A DNA stretch of 63,419 nucleotides from DASUFP01 sp036274495 (GTDB lineage: Bacteria; Bacteroidota; Bacteroidia; AKYH767-A; OLB10): the NCBI GenBank assembly GCA_036274495.1, contig DASUFP010000050.1, positions 1-63,419 of the forward strand. The letters are read 5' to 3'. This document shows, one piece after another, positions 8,320 to 17,169 of the stretch (position 1 is the first letter of the stretch; each line of letters begins with the position of its first letter). The position numbers and the translations under genes were made by a program. The notes beneath the pieces were generated by a model, which ran no database searches, was not told the origin of the DNA, and saw only the letters and a program-made list of their open reading frames with translations.

Positions 8320-9723
8320 ATGAAAATCGCATTTCATGGTGCCGCCAGCACGGTTACCGGTTCAAAACACCTTTTTACAACAGCAGCAGGCACAACTTTT
8401 TTATTAGACTGTGGCTTATTTCAAGGTCTTGGATCGGAAACGGAACCACTCAACCGACACTTTGGGTTTGATCCCTCCTCTGTCAATTTTATGATTTTAA
8501 GCCATGCCCACATCGATCATTCAGGTCTGATACCCAGGCTGGTTAAGGAAGGGTTCAGGGGACAGATTTTTTGTACCCCTGCAACGTTGGACCTTTGCGG
8601 GTTGATGCTGATTGACAGTGCTGTTATCCAGGAAAATGATGTTTATTATTTAAATAAAAGACGATCGAGAAAGGGCAAGGAACTGTTAAAGCCGCTTTAT
8701 GACAAGGAGGATGCCATTGAGGCGTTAAGACGTTTTACAACGGTAGAATATGATAAGTGGTTAAATGTTACAGATGAAATTGCCTTTATGTTTACCGATT
8801 CAGGACATGTGCTGGGAAGCGCCGCTGTCAGCCTTCGCATCAAAGAAGGCGGTAGTACGAAGCATGTTTTTTTTAGTGCCGATATAGGAAGGCCTGGCGA
8901 TCAGATTCTCAGGCATCCGGAACCCTTTCCGCAGGCTGATTTTATTCTTTGCGAGTCAACTTACGGTGACCGCATACACGAACCAATTGTAAATGCGGAG
9001 GAACGGTTGCTGAAAGTGGTTGTTGAAACCTGCATTGTTCAAAAGGGGAAATTAATTATCCCTGCATTTAGTCTCGACAGAACACAGGAGATCTTGTATT
9101 CACTGGACAAAATGGAAGCTGCAGGTAAATTGCCGGCAATAAAGGTATATGTCGATTCGCCGCTCTCAACACATACAACACAGGTTGTTGAAAGCCATCC
9201 TGAATGTTTTAATGAAGATTTAAGAGAATATATGAAGCATGGTGATAACCGGCCATTTTATTTTAAAAATTTAAAGTTTATCAGCGATGTGGAAGAATCC
9301 AAATCGCTTAACAACCTAAATGAACCGTGCATCATTATTTCCGCTTCCGGAATGGCGGAAGCCGGTCGTATCAAGCATCACATTAAAAATAACATTGGTG
9401 ATGCGAATAATACAATCCTGATTGTTGGATATTGCACCCCTTCAAGTCTGGGCGGACGCCTGATGGCAGGGGCCAAAGAGGTTAAAATTTTTGGAGAAGA
9501 ATATCAGGTAATTGCACGGGTTGAAACCATTGATGCCTACAGTGCACATGCCGATTATAAGGAAATGCTGGAATACCTGAGTTGCCAGGATCCCCAAAAA
9601 GTTGAAAAGGTGTTTCTGGTACATGGTGAATACTCACCCATGTCATTCTACAAACAGCGACTGATTGAAAGTGGATTCAAAAACATTCACATCCCTGAAA
9701 TGGGAGAGGAGGTGCAGATATGA
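8320..9723 (+). CDS. MBL-fold / beta-CASP RNA-processing exonuclease-like hydrolase
   Basis: This 467-residue protein belongs to the beta-CASP group of metallo-beta-lactamases (CPSF73/YSH1-like), which act as RNA nucleases. The zinc motif is SHAHIDH (61-67). Further motifs are FTDSGHVLGSAAV, SADIGRP, CESTYGDR, PAFSLDRTQEILY (beta-CASP), SASGMAEAGRIKHH and IDAYSAHADYKEML (RMMBL), ending in LVHGEYSP. I use ATG 8320 rather than the TTG one codon earlier, since MKIAFHGAASTVTGS is the usual start. Five bases separate its stop from the opposing small secreted protein. The actual RNA or DNA substrate cannot be told from sequence. Confidence 0.93.
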   Translation: MKIAFHGAASTVTGSKHLFTTAAGTTFLLDCGLFQGLGSETEPLNRHFGFDPSSVNFMILSHAHIDHSGLIPRLVKEGFRGQIFCTPATLDLCGLMLIDSAVIQENDVYYLNKRRSRKGKELLKPLYDKEDAIEALRRFTTVEYDKWLNVTDEIAFMFTDSGHVLGSAAVSLRIKEGGSTKHVFFSADIGRPGDQILRHPEPFPQADFILCESTYGDRIHEPIVNAEERLLKVVVETCIVQKGKLIIPAFSLDRTQEILYSLDKMEAAGKLPAIKVYVDSPLSTHTTQVVESHPECFNEDLREYMKHGDNRPFYFKNLKFISDVEESKSLNNLNEPCIIISASGMAEAGRIKHHIKNNIGDANNTILIVGYCTPSSLGGRLMAGAKEVKIFGEEYQVIARVETIDAYSAHADYKEMLEYLSCQDPQKVEKVFLVHGEYSPMSFYKQRLIESGFKNIHIPEMGEEVQI

Positions 9724-9728
9724 GTTGG

Positions 9729-10157
9729 TTATTTGGCCTTTGAGAACTCCTGGTCTATTTCCTGATCTGAGGGAAAGAGAATGGTGTTATCACCTGTACG
9801 TTTTGCCCAAAACATGTATTTTCCGGTACCTTCACAGGCATAGGCGCTGATGGTATCGCCGGGTGCCATGTTTATTTGGTTGTAGGTTCTCCAGCGCATG
9901 GACTTTTCCTGAACGGCTACCTTAACATCCAGTGTTTCGGTGCATACATTTTTCAGGTTAATCCGGTAGCTTCTGGAGTAACTGTAACAAGATCCGCAGT
10001 TACTTCCCCATACGGAGCTTGATTTCTGAAGACAGGTTGACAGGTCTTCCTGATTTCCGAATTTCATAGCAGCCGTTTTAGGAGCCTCCCCCGGAAAGGA
10101 AAAGATCCATCCTAAAAGGAGCAATGAAATGAACGTTAGCGTCCTGAACTCAGTCAT
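9729..10157 (-). CDS. Small secreted cysteine-containing protein, unknown
   Basis: A 142-residue protein with a likely N-terminal export signal (hydrophobic FISLLLLGWIFSF at about 9-21). The mature part has five cysteines, including CGSCYSYSRSY, and reads as a small beta-rich fold (NLKNVCTETLDVKVAVQEKS, then GDTISAYACEGTG). I do not recognise the family. It is the last of three same-strand genes for exported proteins, 27 nt after the TPR gene, and probably acts in the periplasm or outside. Confidence 0.7.
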   Translation of the reverse strand: MTEFRTLTFISLLLLGWIFSFPGEAPKTAAMKFGNQEDLSTCLQKSSSVWGSNCGSCYSYSRSYRINLKNVCTETLDVKVAVQEKSMRWRTYNQINMAPGDTISAYACEGTGKYMFWAKRTGDNTILFPSDQEIDQEFSKAK

Positions 10158-10184
10158 GGTGTCAGCGTTTAAATGTAAATATAG

Positions 10185-10706
10185 TTATTTGCAACCGTTA
10201 TTTTTCAATATTATACGGGCTTCATCGTTACCAAGTTTCCTTGAAGTGTTCCAATCTTCACATGCCCCTTGTTTATCACCTGCAAGCTTCTTTGAAAATC
10301 CCCTGTTGTTGTAAGCTTCCTGGTTTTTGGGATCAAGCTCCAGAGCTTTGTCAAAATCTTTGATGGCGGCGGCATAATCTCCTGTTTTATTGAGGGCACT
10401 TCCTCGTGAAAGATAAGCCCACATGTGGTCAGGATTTAGTCTGATTACACTGGTAAAGTCTTCGATAGCACCTTTAAAATCGCCTGTAAGGTTTTTACAA
10501 AATCCTCTTTGAAGCAAAGCCTGTGCATGGTCCGGCTCCAGTTCAAGAACCTTGTTGTACAACTCAATGGCTTCTTTGTAATCGGCGTTGCGGTATAATA
10601 CGTCACCCTTTTTAAATAATTCCTTTGCTTCGTTATTCTGTCCAAAAGCAACAACAGGAAGCATCCAAAGGAATAATAAGCCGATATATGTTAAGTTGTT
10701 TTTCAT
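10185..10706 (-). CDS. Periplasmic TPR-repeat protein
   Basis: The 173-residue protein has a signal peptide (cleavage probably after VVAFGQ, residue 23). Nearly the whole remainder is TPR repeats: about 28-61, 62-95, 96-129 and a degenerate fourth to about 165. The pattern is AxxxRGxxxxxxGDxxxAIxDFxxAxxLxPxx. TPRs bind protein partners; the partner is unknown. It starts inside the stop of the upstream gene (4-nt ATGA overlap at 10703-10706), which ties the two together translationally. Confidence 0.88.
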   Translation of the reverse strand: MKNNLTYIGLLFLWMLPVVAFGQNNEAKELFKKGDVLYRNADYKEAIELYNKVLELEPDHAQALLQRGFCKNLTGDFKGAIEDFTSVIRLNPDHMWAYLSRGSALNKTGDYAAAIKDFDKALELDPKNQEAYNNRGFSKKLAGDKQGACEDWNTSRKLGNDEARIILKNNGCK

Positions 10707-11149
10707 TCAAATACGATGTCTGATTTATACTTGTTGTCGTTAACCATTCTTATTATGTGTTCAAATGCCTTGCACAATGCTGCAGCACTTTTCGGGTCCA
10801 GCTCTTTGGCAAATGATACCCGGCCGTAATCACGTCTTATTTCTCTGATATGATACACCCTGGTAACGCAATCCAGGCCCGTCTTACAATTTACTGATAA
10901 AATTTTGTCCTCCTGACTGTACTCAACCTTTTTGGGATCAAGATCCTTACACATTGCCTCGTCCTCTCTAAATAATGTGCCATTATCATAAAACTTAACC
11001 TGTAAGGCTCCTTTTACCACATTAACTTCGAACATGGGTCCCAGTTTGTCATTCACATATTTTAACGACTCTTCCATTCCGGGGGTCTGGCCCAGTGATG
11101 CCTTAGGAAATAGGAACGCTGTGATTATTAATAATTTAGTTAATTTCAT
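10703..11149 (-). CDS. Secreted protein of unknown function
   Basis: A 148-residue protein with a short N-terminal signal (KLLIITAFLFPKASLGQ). The body contains four cysteines (CKDLD, VNCKTGLDC, ALCKAF), alternates strands with polar turns and ends in a helix plus a short charged tail. I do not recognise the family. It is the first gene of a three-gene minus-strand operon (this gene, TPR protein, Cys-containing protein), coupled by an ATGA overlap to the TPR gene. Confidence 0.72.
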   Translation of the reverse strand: MKLTKLLIITAFLFPKASLGQTPGMEESLKYVNDKLGPMFEVNVVKGALQVKFYDNGTLFREDEAMCKDLDPKKVEYSQEDKILSVNCKTGLDCVTRVYHIREIRRDYGRVSFAKELDPKSAAALCKAFEHIIRMVNDNKYKSDIVFE

Positions 11150-11313
11150 AACAGTTAATCAAGCCATTTTACGCAACAATCGTTTAAAAGTTATTCCAAT
11201 CCTTAGAAAAACACATTAATAGTTTAAGGTATTGATAATCAATAGAATAGTATGTTTGTAAGATTTGTGAGATTTTAGAGCAAATATTGCATAATTTCTA
11301 ACCAATAGAAGAT

Positions 11314-11321
11314 TATATTTG
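11314..11321 (+). promoter_or_regulatory. TATATTTG -7 element
   Basis: TATATTTG fits TAnnTTTG and lies 40 nt before the ATG at 11361. A TTG at 11287-11289 leaves a 24-nt spacer, slightly long. The 211-nt gap 11150-11360 is AT-rich and holds nothing else I can name. Confidence 0.4.
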
Positions 11322-11360
11322 GGGTAAACAGTTTTAGCAAACACCTGAAACTGAACTATT

Positions 11361-12662
11361 ATGAGCACTCCGAATTTTTCAACAAGAGGCGATAAAAAAA
11401 TCCTCAGATCCGTTCTGGCAGTAACGGCTTTGTTCCTAATGGTGCAATTTTCATTTGCTCAGGGACGTCTCGATACGCCGATTCGATTGAAAATTGAAAA
11501 CGGCAAAACGGACGATGTATCCGTGGTACTGAAAAACCTCACTACAGGCGAAACCAATTCTGTTAATGGTGAAGCTAAATTCAACCTTAGTCTCAAGTTA
11601 AATTGTGATTACATCATCTCATTTAACAAACCCGGTTATGTTACAAAACGCATACAGGTAAATACCACCATTCCGGCAGAACGCGCACGGCAGGGGTTGT
11701 ATCCGTTTCCTTTTGACGTATATCTGTTTAAGCAATATGAGGGTGTAAACATCATTGTATTTAATCAGCCTGTAGGCAAGATTTCATACGATCGTAATAT
11801 GGATGAATTCGATTACGATACGGATTACACCAAACAAATTCAATCGCAAATAAAAGAGGCTGAAGAGCAGTCAAAGACAATGGCTGCAAAAGAAGCTGAG
11901 AAGTCAAAAGAGGACGAGAAGGAAGCAGCCCGCCTTAAAAAGGTTATGGATGCTGAGGCCAAAGAGGCCGCAAAAGCTAAAGAGGCCGAAGACAAGAAAG
12001 CGTTGGCTGATGCAAAGGCCAATGAAGATGCTAAAAAGGCAGCCGACAAACTTGCTTTGGAAGAGCAAAAGAATGAACTGAGAGCGCAACGCGATGCAGA
12101 CAGGAAAGCTAAATCAGACGCCAAACATGCTGAGGAAATGAATCGCATTCAAAAAGGTGCTGCCGGAAGTGAATCACAATCGGCGCTGGCTCATTCCAAC
12201 GATGCCGATAAATCGAAATCCACCATTGGGGCTTCCGATAATGAGCCTTTTGCTTCAGTAGTTCAAACTGCTTCTAATGAAGACCCGACACCACCGGGCG
12301 GATACCAGGGCGAGGGATCCGAAGACCTGGTAATCTCAAATGCAAATGGTTATTTATTTTCCGAACCGGGTCCCGAAAAGGCCGTTGCATCTGTGTTTCA
12401 GGAACAGCCTGCATCCAATGCATCCAAAGCCACTTCCGGATCGGTTTCGGGCAATAATGAAACCGTATATGAGGTGATGCCTGAAGTGCATGTAGAGCAA
12501 ATTGCTGAGATCAATAGAATGGTTACACTTGTAACCGTTAAAAAATCAGATGATGCGGTAGTTTACCGCCGGGTTGTTTACCCCTGGGGAGGCGTTTACT
12601 TTTTCAAAAACGACCTTTCTATCAGCGAAAGTTTCTTTTTGATGGCCACGGCCCAGCGCTGA
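11361..12662 (+). CDS. Secreted protein with TolA-like Ala/Lys/Glu-rich helix, unknown function
   Basis: The 433-residue protein has an N-terminal signal (hydrophobic SVLAVTALFLMVQFSFAQ, about 16-34). Residues about 37-105 look like a carboxypeptidase-regulatory/SpaA-type beta-sandwich (GKTDDVSVVLKNLTTGETNS, FNKPGYVTKRIQV). A long charged helix rich in Ala, Lys and Glu follows (about 155-270), resembling the TolA stalk. Then comes a Ser/Asn/Pro-rich linker, and a compact C-terminal domain (about 360-433) with MPEVHVEQIAEINRMV and VVYRRVVYPWGGVYFFKN. The architecture suggests a periplasm-spanning or outer-membrane-linked protein. The specific function is unknown. Confidence 0.8.
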   Translation: MSTPNFSTRGDKKILRSVLAVTALFLMVQFSFAQGRLDTPIRLKIENGKTDDVSVVLKNLTTGETNSVNGEAKFNLSLKLNCDYIISFNKPGYVTKRIQVNTTIPAERARQGLYPFPFDVYLFKQYEGVNIIVFNQPVGKISYDRNMDEFDYDTDYTKQIQSQIKEAEEQSKTMAAKEAEKSKEDEKEAARLKKVMDAEAKEAAKAKEAEDKKALADAKANEDAKKAADKLALEEQKNELRAQRDADRKAKSDAKHAEEMNRIQKGAAGSESQSALAHSNDADKSKSTIGASDNEPFASVVQTASNEDPTPPGGYQGEGSEDLVISNANGYLFSEPGPEKAVASVFQEQPASNASKATSGSVSGNNETVYEVMPEVHVEQIAEINRMVTLVTVKKSDDAVVYRRVVYPWGGVYFFKNDLSISESFFLMATAQR

Positions 12663-12746
12663 TCATCTGTAAGGTTTATCACCTGTTTCCACCCATTTAA
12701 TTTCTGTTGAACGCCATATTGTACTTGTGAAATTATTCACCAAACT

Positions 12747-14078
12747 ATGGTATTGAATACACTTTCTGGAGCCGGGTCAAAGGCGGGGCAAGAGGATTGG
12801 AATCCGGAATTGGATAGAGTTCTCCAAAAGAACTTTATTATAGGGACCTGGATTGCTGTCTGCATGAACAGTCTCTTTGCGACAACTATTTTTTTTCAGG
12901 ATCAGGTACATGATCTTTATGAATTCGGCATTCGAATGACCTCATCGGCTTTGATGTGTCTGACTTTTTTGATCAGAAACAAGATAAAAATTCCAATCAG
13001 GTATTACATAGCCATTCCGGTTTTTATATTGATTGTTCAGGACGCTTATTTTCTGAGCACACTGGATGAGAGTGAAATTACAGGGTATACCCTGGCTCAT
13101 ACTGCAAATTTCATTGGCGCTGCGCTTCTTCTTATTTGGCCGCTCTCATTTTCGCTTGTTTTTTGGTCAGTTATAGCACTTTTTCATATTGGATTTTACA
13201 TGACATTTTCGGAGGTTCCTGTATACACATTTTTAGAAAATGGGGGATGGCTGCTGATTGGGGTTTTCATTTTAACGGTAACATTTATTCAGGTTCGGTT
13301 TTCCGGATTGGTTAACATGATAAAGGTTAGAAAAGAACTGGAGCGTAATAACGAATGGATGCACATTCAAAACAATATCATAGAAAATAAGTCACTGCAA
13401 TTGCAAAAATCAAATGAACGGTTGAAGGAATTCGCTTATATCGTTTCACACGACCTCAAAGCTCCTTTGAGAGGAATAAGAAACATTGCAGGATGGCTGC
13501 ATGAGGACAGTGGTCCGTTTCTGAACAAAGAAGGGAAATCTCATTTGCTGCTATTGGAAAAACAGGTTGTAAAAATGGAACAGCTGATTTCATCGGTTCT
13601 GGAATACGCAAAAGCCGAAAACCAGAAAAGGGGTTCTGAATGGATCGAACTGGATGATCTTACAAATGAGTTGGTGGAGTCAATTGGCACCGACGGTAAA
13701 ACGGTTTTCACTTTGAAAATTGGGGTATCACGGATGCTGGGTGCAAAAGTAGTAGTCTGGCAGGTACTTCAGAATCTGGTAAGTAATTCCATAAAACACA
13801 ATAACAAAGAAAACGGGAAAGTCGAAATTGAAGTGAGGGATACAGGTACCCAGCTTCATTTTACAGTTTCTGATAACGGACCGGGCATCAGTGAAGTGGA
13901 GCGCGAAAAAATATTTGAGTTATTTGCCACTACAGGTTCGTCTGACGGATATACCAACACCGGTATAGGATTGCCGGTTGCCAAAAAACTGATAGAAGAG
14001 AGTGGCGGAAAAATATGGCTTGAATCGATACCAGAACAAGGTACCAGTTTTCACTTTACGCTTCCGCGGGAATTCTAA
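12747..14078 (+). CDS. Membrane sensor histidine kinase
   Basis: The 443-residue protein has an N-terminal membrane domain of about six helices (residues 30-190) with no large periplasmic loop. A short coiled coil follows (about 195-230). The HisKA helix carries FAYIVSHDLKAPLRG with phospho-acceptor H235. The ATPase domain has NLVSNSIKHNNKENG (N box), DNGPGISEVEREKIFELF (G1), NTGIGLPVAKKL (G2) and GTSFHFTLP. It probably senses something in or near the membrane. No response regulator is adjacent; the nearest is the OmpR-type gene at 44444, which may or may not be its partner. Confidence 0.92.
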   Translation: MVLNTLSGAGSKAGQEDWNPELDRVLQKNFIIGTWIAVCMNSLFATTIFFQDQVHDLYEFGIRMTSSALMCLTFLIRNKIKIPIRYYIAIPVFILIVQDAYFLSTLDESEITGYTLAHTANFIGAALLLIWPLSFSLVFWSVIALFHIGFYMTFSEVPVYTFLENGGWLLIGVFILTVTFIQVRFSGLVNMIKVRKELERNNEWMHIQNNIIENKSLQLQKSNERLKEFAYIVSHDLKAPLRGIRNIAGWLHEDSGPFLNKEGKSHLLLLEKQVVKMEQLISSVLEYAKAENQKRGSEWIELDDLTNELVESIGTDGKTVFTLKIGVSRMLGAKVVVWQVLQNLVSNSIKHNNKENGKVEIEVRDTGTQLHFTVSDNGPGISEVEREKIFELFATTGSSDGYTNTGIGLPVAKKLIEESGGKIWLESIPEQGTSFHFTLPREF

Positions 14079-14094
14079 ACAGGAGCCTGTTTTT
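14077..14094 (+). terminator. Short hairpin with T-run after the histidine kinase
   Basis: AAACAG-GAGC-CTGTTT followed by TT forms a 6-bp stem directly at the stop codon of the kinase. It is symmetrical, so it could also serve the convergent peptidase gene. The stem is short and AT-rich, so it is a weak terminator at best. Confidence 0.4.
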
Positions 14095-16243
14095 AATTCA
14101 GGTTATCGAAGAAATACTGCGAGATTTTATTCAGCAGATGAACCCTGTCTTTGCCTTTAACGTTATGTTCATGTCCAGGGTATACAAAATAATCCATTTG
14201 AACATTTTTCCTGACTGCTTCCCGCAGATAGAGCAGGGTATGCTGCCATATTACAACATTGTCATAGGTACCGTGGATCATGAGCATTTTGCCTTTCAGG
14301 TCGCCGACATAATTCAATAAACTTGATTCGAAGTAACCTTGTGGATTTTCTGCAGGTGTATCCATGTACCGCTCGGTGTACATTACTTCATATAATCTCC
14401 AGTCAATAACAGGACCTCCGGCTACTGCAGCCCTGAAAATACCGGGGTTTCGGGTCATCAATGTCGCCGACATAAATCCACCGAAGCTCCATCCATATAC
14501 ACCCATTTTGTTCCGGTCAATGAAATTTTGGTTAATCAGGTATTTGATGCCTTCCAGCTGATCTTCGCGTTCCACTTTTCCAAGTTCCCTGAACGTTGCC
14601 TGTTCGAATTCTTTACCTCTGTTATCACTGCCTCTGTTATCCATGGTAAACACTACAAATCCACGTTCAGCCATGTAATAGGCCCACAAATCAGTTCCTG
14701 CTGTCCATGTATTAGTGATGAGCTGGACGTTGGGTCCACCATAAACATAAACTATGGAAGCATATTTTTTCCCTGCAACCATATTTGCTGGTTTGATCAT
14801 ACGGCAGTATAAGCTATCCCCGTTTTGATTTTTGATTGTGAAAATGGAAACATCAACCGGCATGTAGTCTGACAATGGATTGCCGGCTACTAAAAGCTTT
14901 CTTACGGTTTTCCCGGATCCGGAAATGAGATCAATGTTTCTCGGAATTCCGGGGCCGGTAAATTCATCCAGAACATATTTCCCTGATTTGGAAACATTGC
15001 CTTTATGTACGCCGTCACCACTGCTGATCCGGGTTATTTGTTTAGATTTCAGATCTACTGAATAGATATCCCGGTTAATTGGTTTGACAGCTGTTGCTTC
15101 AAAAAATGCCTTGGAAGCAGAGCTGTTAAAACCCAAAAAATTTGTCACCTCCCACTTTCCGGTTGTAAGCTGGCTGATCAGTTCACCTGACGAACTGTAT
15201 AAATATAAATGATTGTAACCATCACGTCTGCTCTGCCAGATAAATTTGGAATCTCCTGCAAATTCAATAGGATTTAAGGGCTGTACGTATTTCGGATCGG
15301 TTTCTTCAAACAGGGTTGCTTCAAAAGCTCCTGTAGCTGCATTATATCGGTTCATTTTTAGATGATCCTGTCCCCTGTTCAGTACTGCAACATATACGTA
15401 CTTTTCATCAGGACTCCATGCAATGTTGGTGAGGTATTGCTCGGCAGGTTCACCGGTTTTCAGAAATACCGTTGAGCCTGTTTGCATATTGTACACCCCT
15501 ATGGTTACATGATGGCTGGGATCTCCCGCAACCGGATAGCGGATAAATTTTGCAGTAGCCGGTGCTTCATCAATATTTACGATCGGATATTGAGTGACCA
15601 TCGTTTCATCCATCCTGTAAAAGGCAAGCAAATGTCCTCCCGGCGACCAGTAAGTTCCTTTGTGGATACCGAATTCGTCACGGTGGACCGATTTACCGCA
15701 CACAATACCGGGGTCTGATTCGTTGGTAATTCTGATGGAGTCGTTGCCGGTAAAAACCCACAAATTATTGTCGAGTGTACATGCTATCGGACCGGCGGGT
15801 GAAAATTTATCTGAGTTCTCCATTTCTGAACCGGGCAGCCTGCATATTTTGGAAAGATTCTGCGATTTACTGCTGAATTCATAAGTATACTCCTTGTAGT
15901 CAAATGCAAATGTTTCGGGTGATGTCCATGTAATTTCAGGTATCGTTAACAGTGTATCCTTGCGAAGGGGACTGATTAGCGAATTAATCTGAGTCCTGGT
16001 AGTGATAATTTTTTCAGATCCTGAAGGTGCCGATTGGACAATCTGCAATTCCTTACCGGATGTTTTAATATACGAGAAAGCGTCACCGGAGACGATCCAT
16101 TTTAATTGTTCAATGTTTTCCGGAGCAAGCGAAGTTTTTGATTTCAGAACGACATCATCCATCGTCAGCATTTTTTGCTGACTAAAACCGCTTGTATAAA
16201 TTCCAAAAATGAATGCTAAAGTCGGAACAATGAATTTTTTCAT
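14093..16243 (-). CDS. S9 family peptidase (dipeptidyl peptidase IV type)
   Basis: A secreted serine peptidase with an N-terminal beta-propeller (DPPIV_N) and a C-terminal alpha/beta hydrolase, expected to release Xaa-Pro or related dipeptides in the periplasm. I start it at 16243 (MKKFIVPTLAFIFGIYTSGF), which gives a normal signal peptide and 716 residues. The longer frame to 16291 would run through the terminator hairpin. The catalytic triad is visible as GWSFGG (Ser about 586), HGTYDNV (Asp about 661) and PGHEHNV (His about 691), with VYGGPNVQ as the oxyanion region. It follows the FKBP gene but is separated from it by a terminator. Confidence 0.95.
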   Translation of the reverse strand: MKKFIVPTLAFIFGIYTSGFSQQKMLTMDDVVLKSKTSLAPENIEQLKWIVSGDAFSYIKTSGKELQIVQSAPSGSEKIITTRTQINSLISPLRKDTLLTIPEITWTSPETFAFDYKEYTYEFSSKSQNLSKICRLPGSEMENSDKFSPAGPIACTLDNNLWVFTGNDSIRITNESDPGIVCGKSVHRDEFGIHKGTYWSPGGHLLAFYRMDETMVTQYPIVNIDEAPATAKFIRYPVAGDPSHHVTIGVYNMQTGSTVFLKTGEPAEQYLTNIAWSPDEKYVYVAVLNRGQDHLKMNRYNAATGAFEATLFEETDPKYVQPLNPIEFAGDSKFIWQSRRDGYNHLYLYSSSGELISQLTTGKWEVTNFLGFNSSASKAFFEATAVKPINRDIYSVDLKSKQITRISSGDGVHKGNVSKSGKYVLDEFTGPGIPRNIDLISGSGKTVRKLLVAGNPLSDYMPVDVSIFTIKNQNGDSLYCRMIKPANMVAGKKYASIVYVYGGPNVQLITNTWTAGTDLWAYYMAERGFVVFTMDNRGSDNRGKEFEQATFRELGKVEREDQLEGIKYLINQNFIDRNKMGVYGWSFGGFMSATLMTRNPGIFRAAVAGGPVIDWRLYEVMYTERYMDTPAENPQGYFESSLLNYVGDLKGKMLMIHGTYDNVVIWQHTLLYLREAVRKNVQMDYFVYPGHEHNVKGKDRVHLLNKISQYFFDNLN

Positions 16244-16256
16244 GGATTTAAAAGTT

Positions 16257-16288
16257 AAAAAAAAAGTGGTGCCAAAGACACCACTTTT
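16257..16288 (-). terminator. Rho-independent terminator of the FKBP gene
   Basis: On the minus strand AAAAGTGGTG pairs perfectly with CACCACTTTT around a 7-nt loop (itself closable by one C-G and one G-T pair). The hairpin is followed by a run of nine T. It lies 15 nt past the FKBP stop and just before the peptidase start, so the two genes are probably separate transcription units or attenuated relative to each other. Confidence 0.85.
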
Positions 16289-16303
16289 CAAATGATAATT
16301 AAA

Positions 16304-16999
16304 TTATTTGTCTATGGAAATAAGTTCAACTTCGAATATCAGTGTCTCATTAGGACCAATATCTCCGCCTGCACCACGTTCTCCGTAAGCAAGGTTAGAA
16401 GGAATGAACAATTTCCATTTCGATCCAACAGGCATCAATTGTAACGCCTCTGTCCACCCCGGAATAACACCGTTAACAGCAAAACTAACCGGCTGACCAC
16501 GTTCAACGGAACTGTCGAAAACTTTACCATTGATGAGTGTACCATGGTAATTGGTGGTAACTTTATCTTCAAGTCCAGGTTTCGGCCCTGTACCTTCAGT
16601 AATGATTTGGTATTGCAACCCACTGGGTAACGTTACAACCCCGGGTTTTTTTGCATTTTCTTCAAGGAATTTTTTACCTGCTTCTACATTTGCTGAAGAT
16701 TTTTTATCCTGAATGCCTTGAAAATAGGTTTGAATGGCTGTCTGACACTGTTCAGCATTCAACATTTCGGTTTTGTTTTCGAGAATATCTCTTAAGCCTT
16801 TAGCAACTAGGTCAACGTTCACTGAATCGAGACCGTCTTTTTTCATATTCCTGCCGATACTTGTTCCTATTCCATAGCTGGCAGAATCAAGTGCAGTCAC
16901 GAGTTTCATAGAATCATCTTTCCCTTTTTTCTGCCCATCGCATGAAGAAAAGGAAAATACGGCTGCCAGACAGGCAACCATCAATGTGGAGTATTTCAT
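16304..16999 (-). CDS. FKBP-type peptidyl-prolyl cis-trans isomerase, lipoprotein
   Basis: The 231-residue protein starts with a lipoprotein signal (VFSFSSC, Cys about residue 20). It has an FKBP N-terminal dimerisation domain (about 35-105) with SYGIGTSIGRNMKKDGLDSV. The catalytic FKBP domain spans about 120-231: TNYHGTLINGKVFDSSVERG, VIPGWTEALQLMPVGSKWKL, PSNLAYGERGAGG and LIFEVELI. This matches FkpA/Mip-like folding factors, here probably anchored in the outer membrane facing the periplasm. The minus-strand element TATCTTTG at 17077-17084 may be its promoter. Confidence 0.95.
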   Translation of the reverse strand: MKYSTLMVACLAAVFSFSSCDGQKKGKDDSMKLVTALDSASYGIGTSIGRNMKKDGLDSVNVDLVAKGLRDILENKTEMLNAEQCQTAIQTYFQGIQDKKSSANVEAGKKFLEENAKKPGVVTLPSGLQYQIITEGTGPKPGLEDKVTTNYHGTLINGKVFDSSVERGQPVSFAVNGVIPGWTEALQLMPVGSKWKLFIPSNLAYGERGAGGDIGPNETLIFEVELISIDK

Positions 17000-17076
17000 A
17001 AGTCTGTTTAAAGTTTGGGCGAAGATAATATATTTAATTGTTCAGCTTTGGAATAATTATATATATGTCTGAAAAT

Positions 17077-17084
17077 CAAAGATA
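17077..17084 (-). promoter_or_regulatory. TATCTTTG -7 element upstream of the FKBP gene
   Basis: Minus-strand TATCTTTG fits TAnnTTTG, 78 nt from the FKBP start. It sits inside an alternating TA tract (17060-17090). No clear -33 partner was seen. Confidence 0.3.
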
Positions 17085-17123
17085 TATATATGTAATTCTT
17101 TAAGCTTATAACTTTTGAATTGT

Positions 17124-17131
17124 TAAATTTG
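17124..17131 (+). promoter_or_regulatory. TAAATTTG -7 element at the start of the polysaccharide region
   Basis: TAAATTTG lies 39 nt before the ATG at 17170, the first gene of the polysaccharide cluster. No matching -33 TTTG at the expected distance, so tentative. Confidence 0.35.
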
Positions 17132-17169
17132 CTCAGTTATAGATTCCGTAACTCATTCCGAAAGCAAGC

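Noticed and set aside
11840..12148. 102-codon open frame on the minus strand, Ser/Ala/Phe-rich
   Set aside because: It is the antisense shadow of the Ala/Lys/Glu-rich helix of the gene at 11361; low-complexity codons keep the frame open. No start context or family resemblance.
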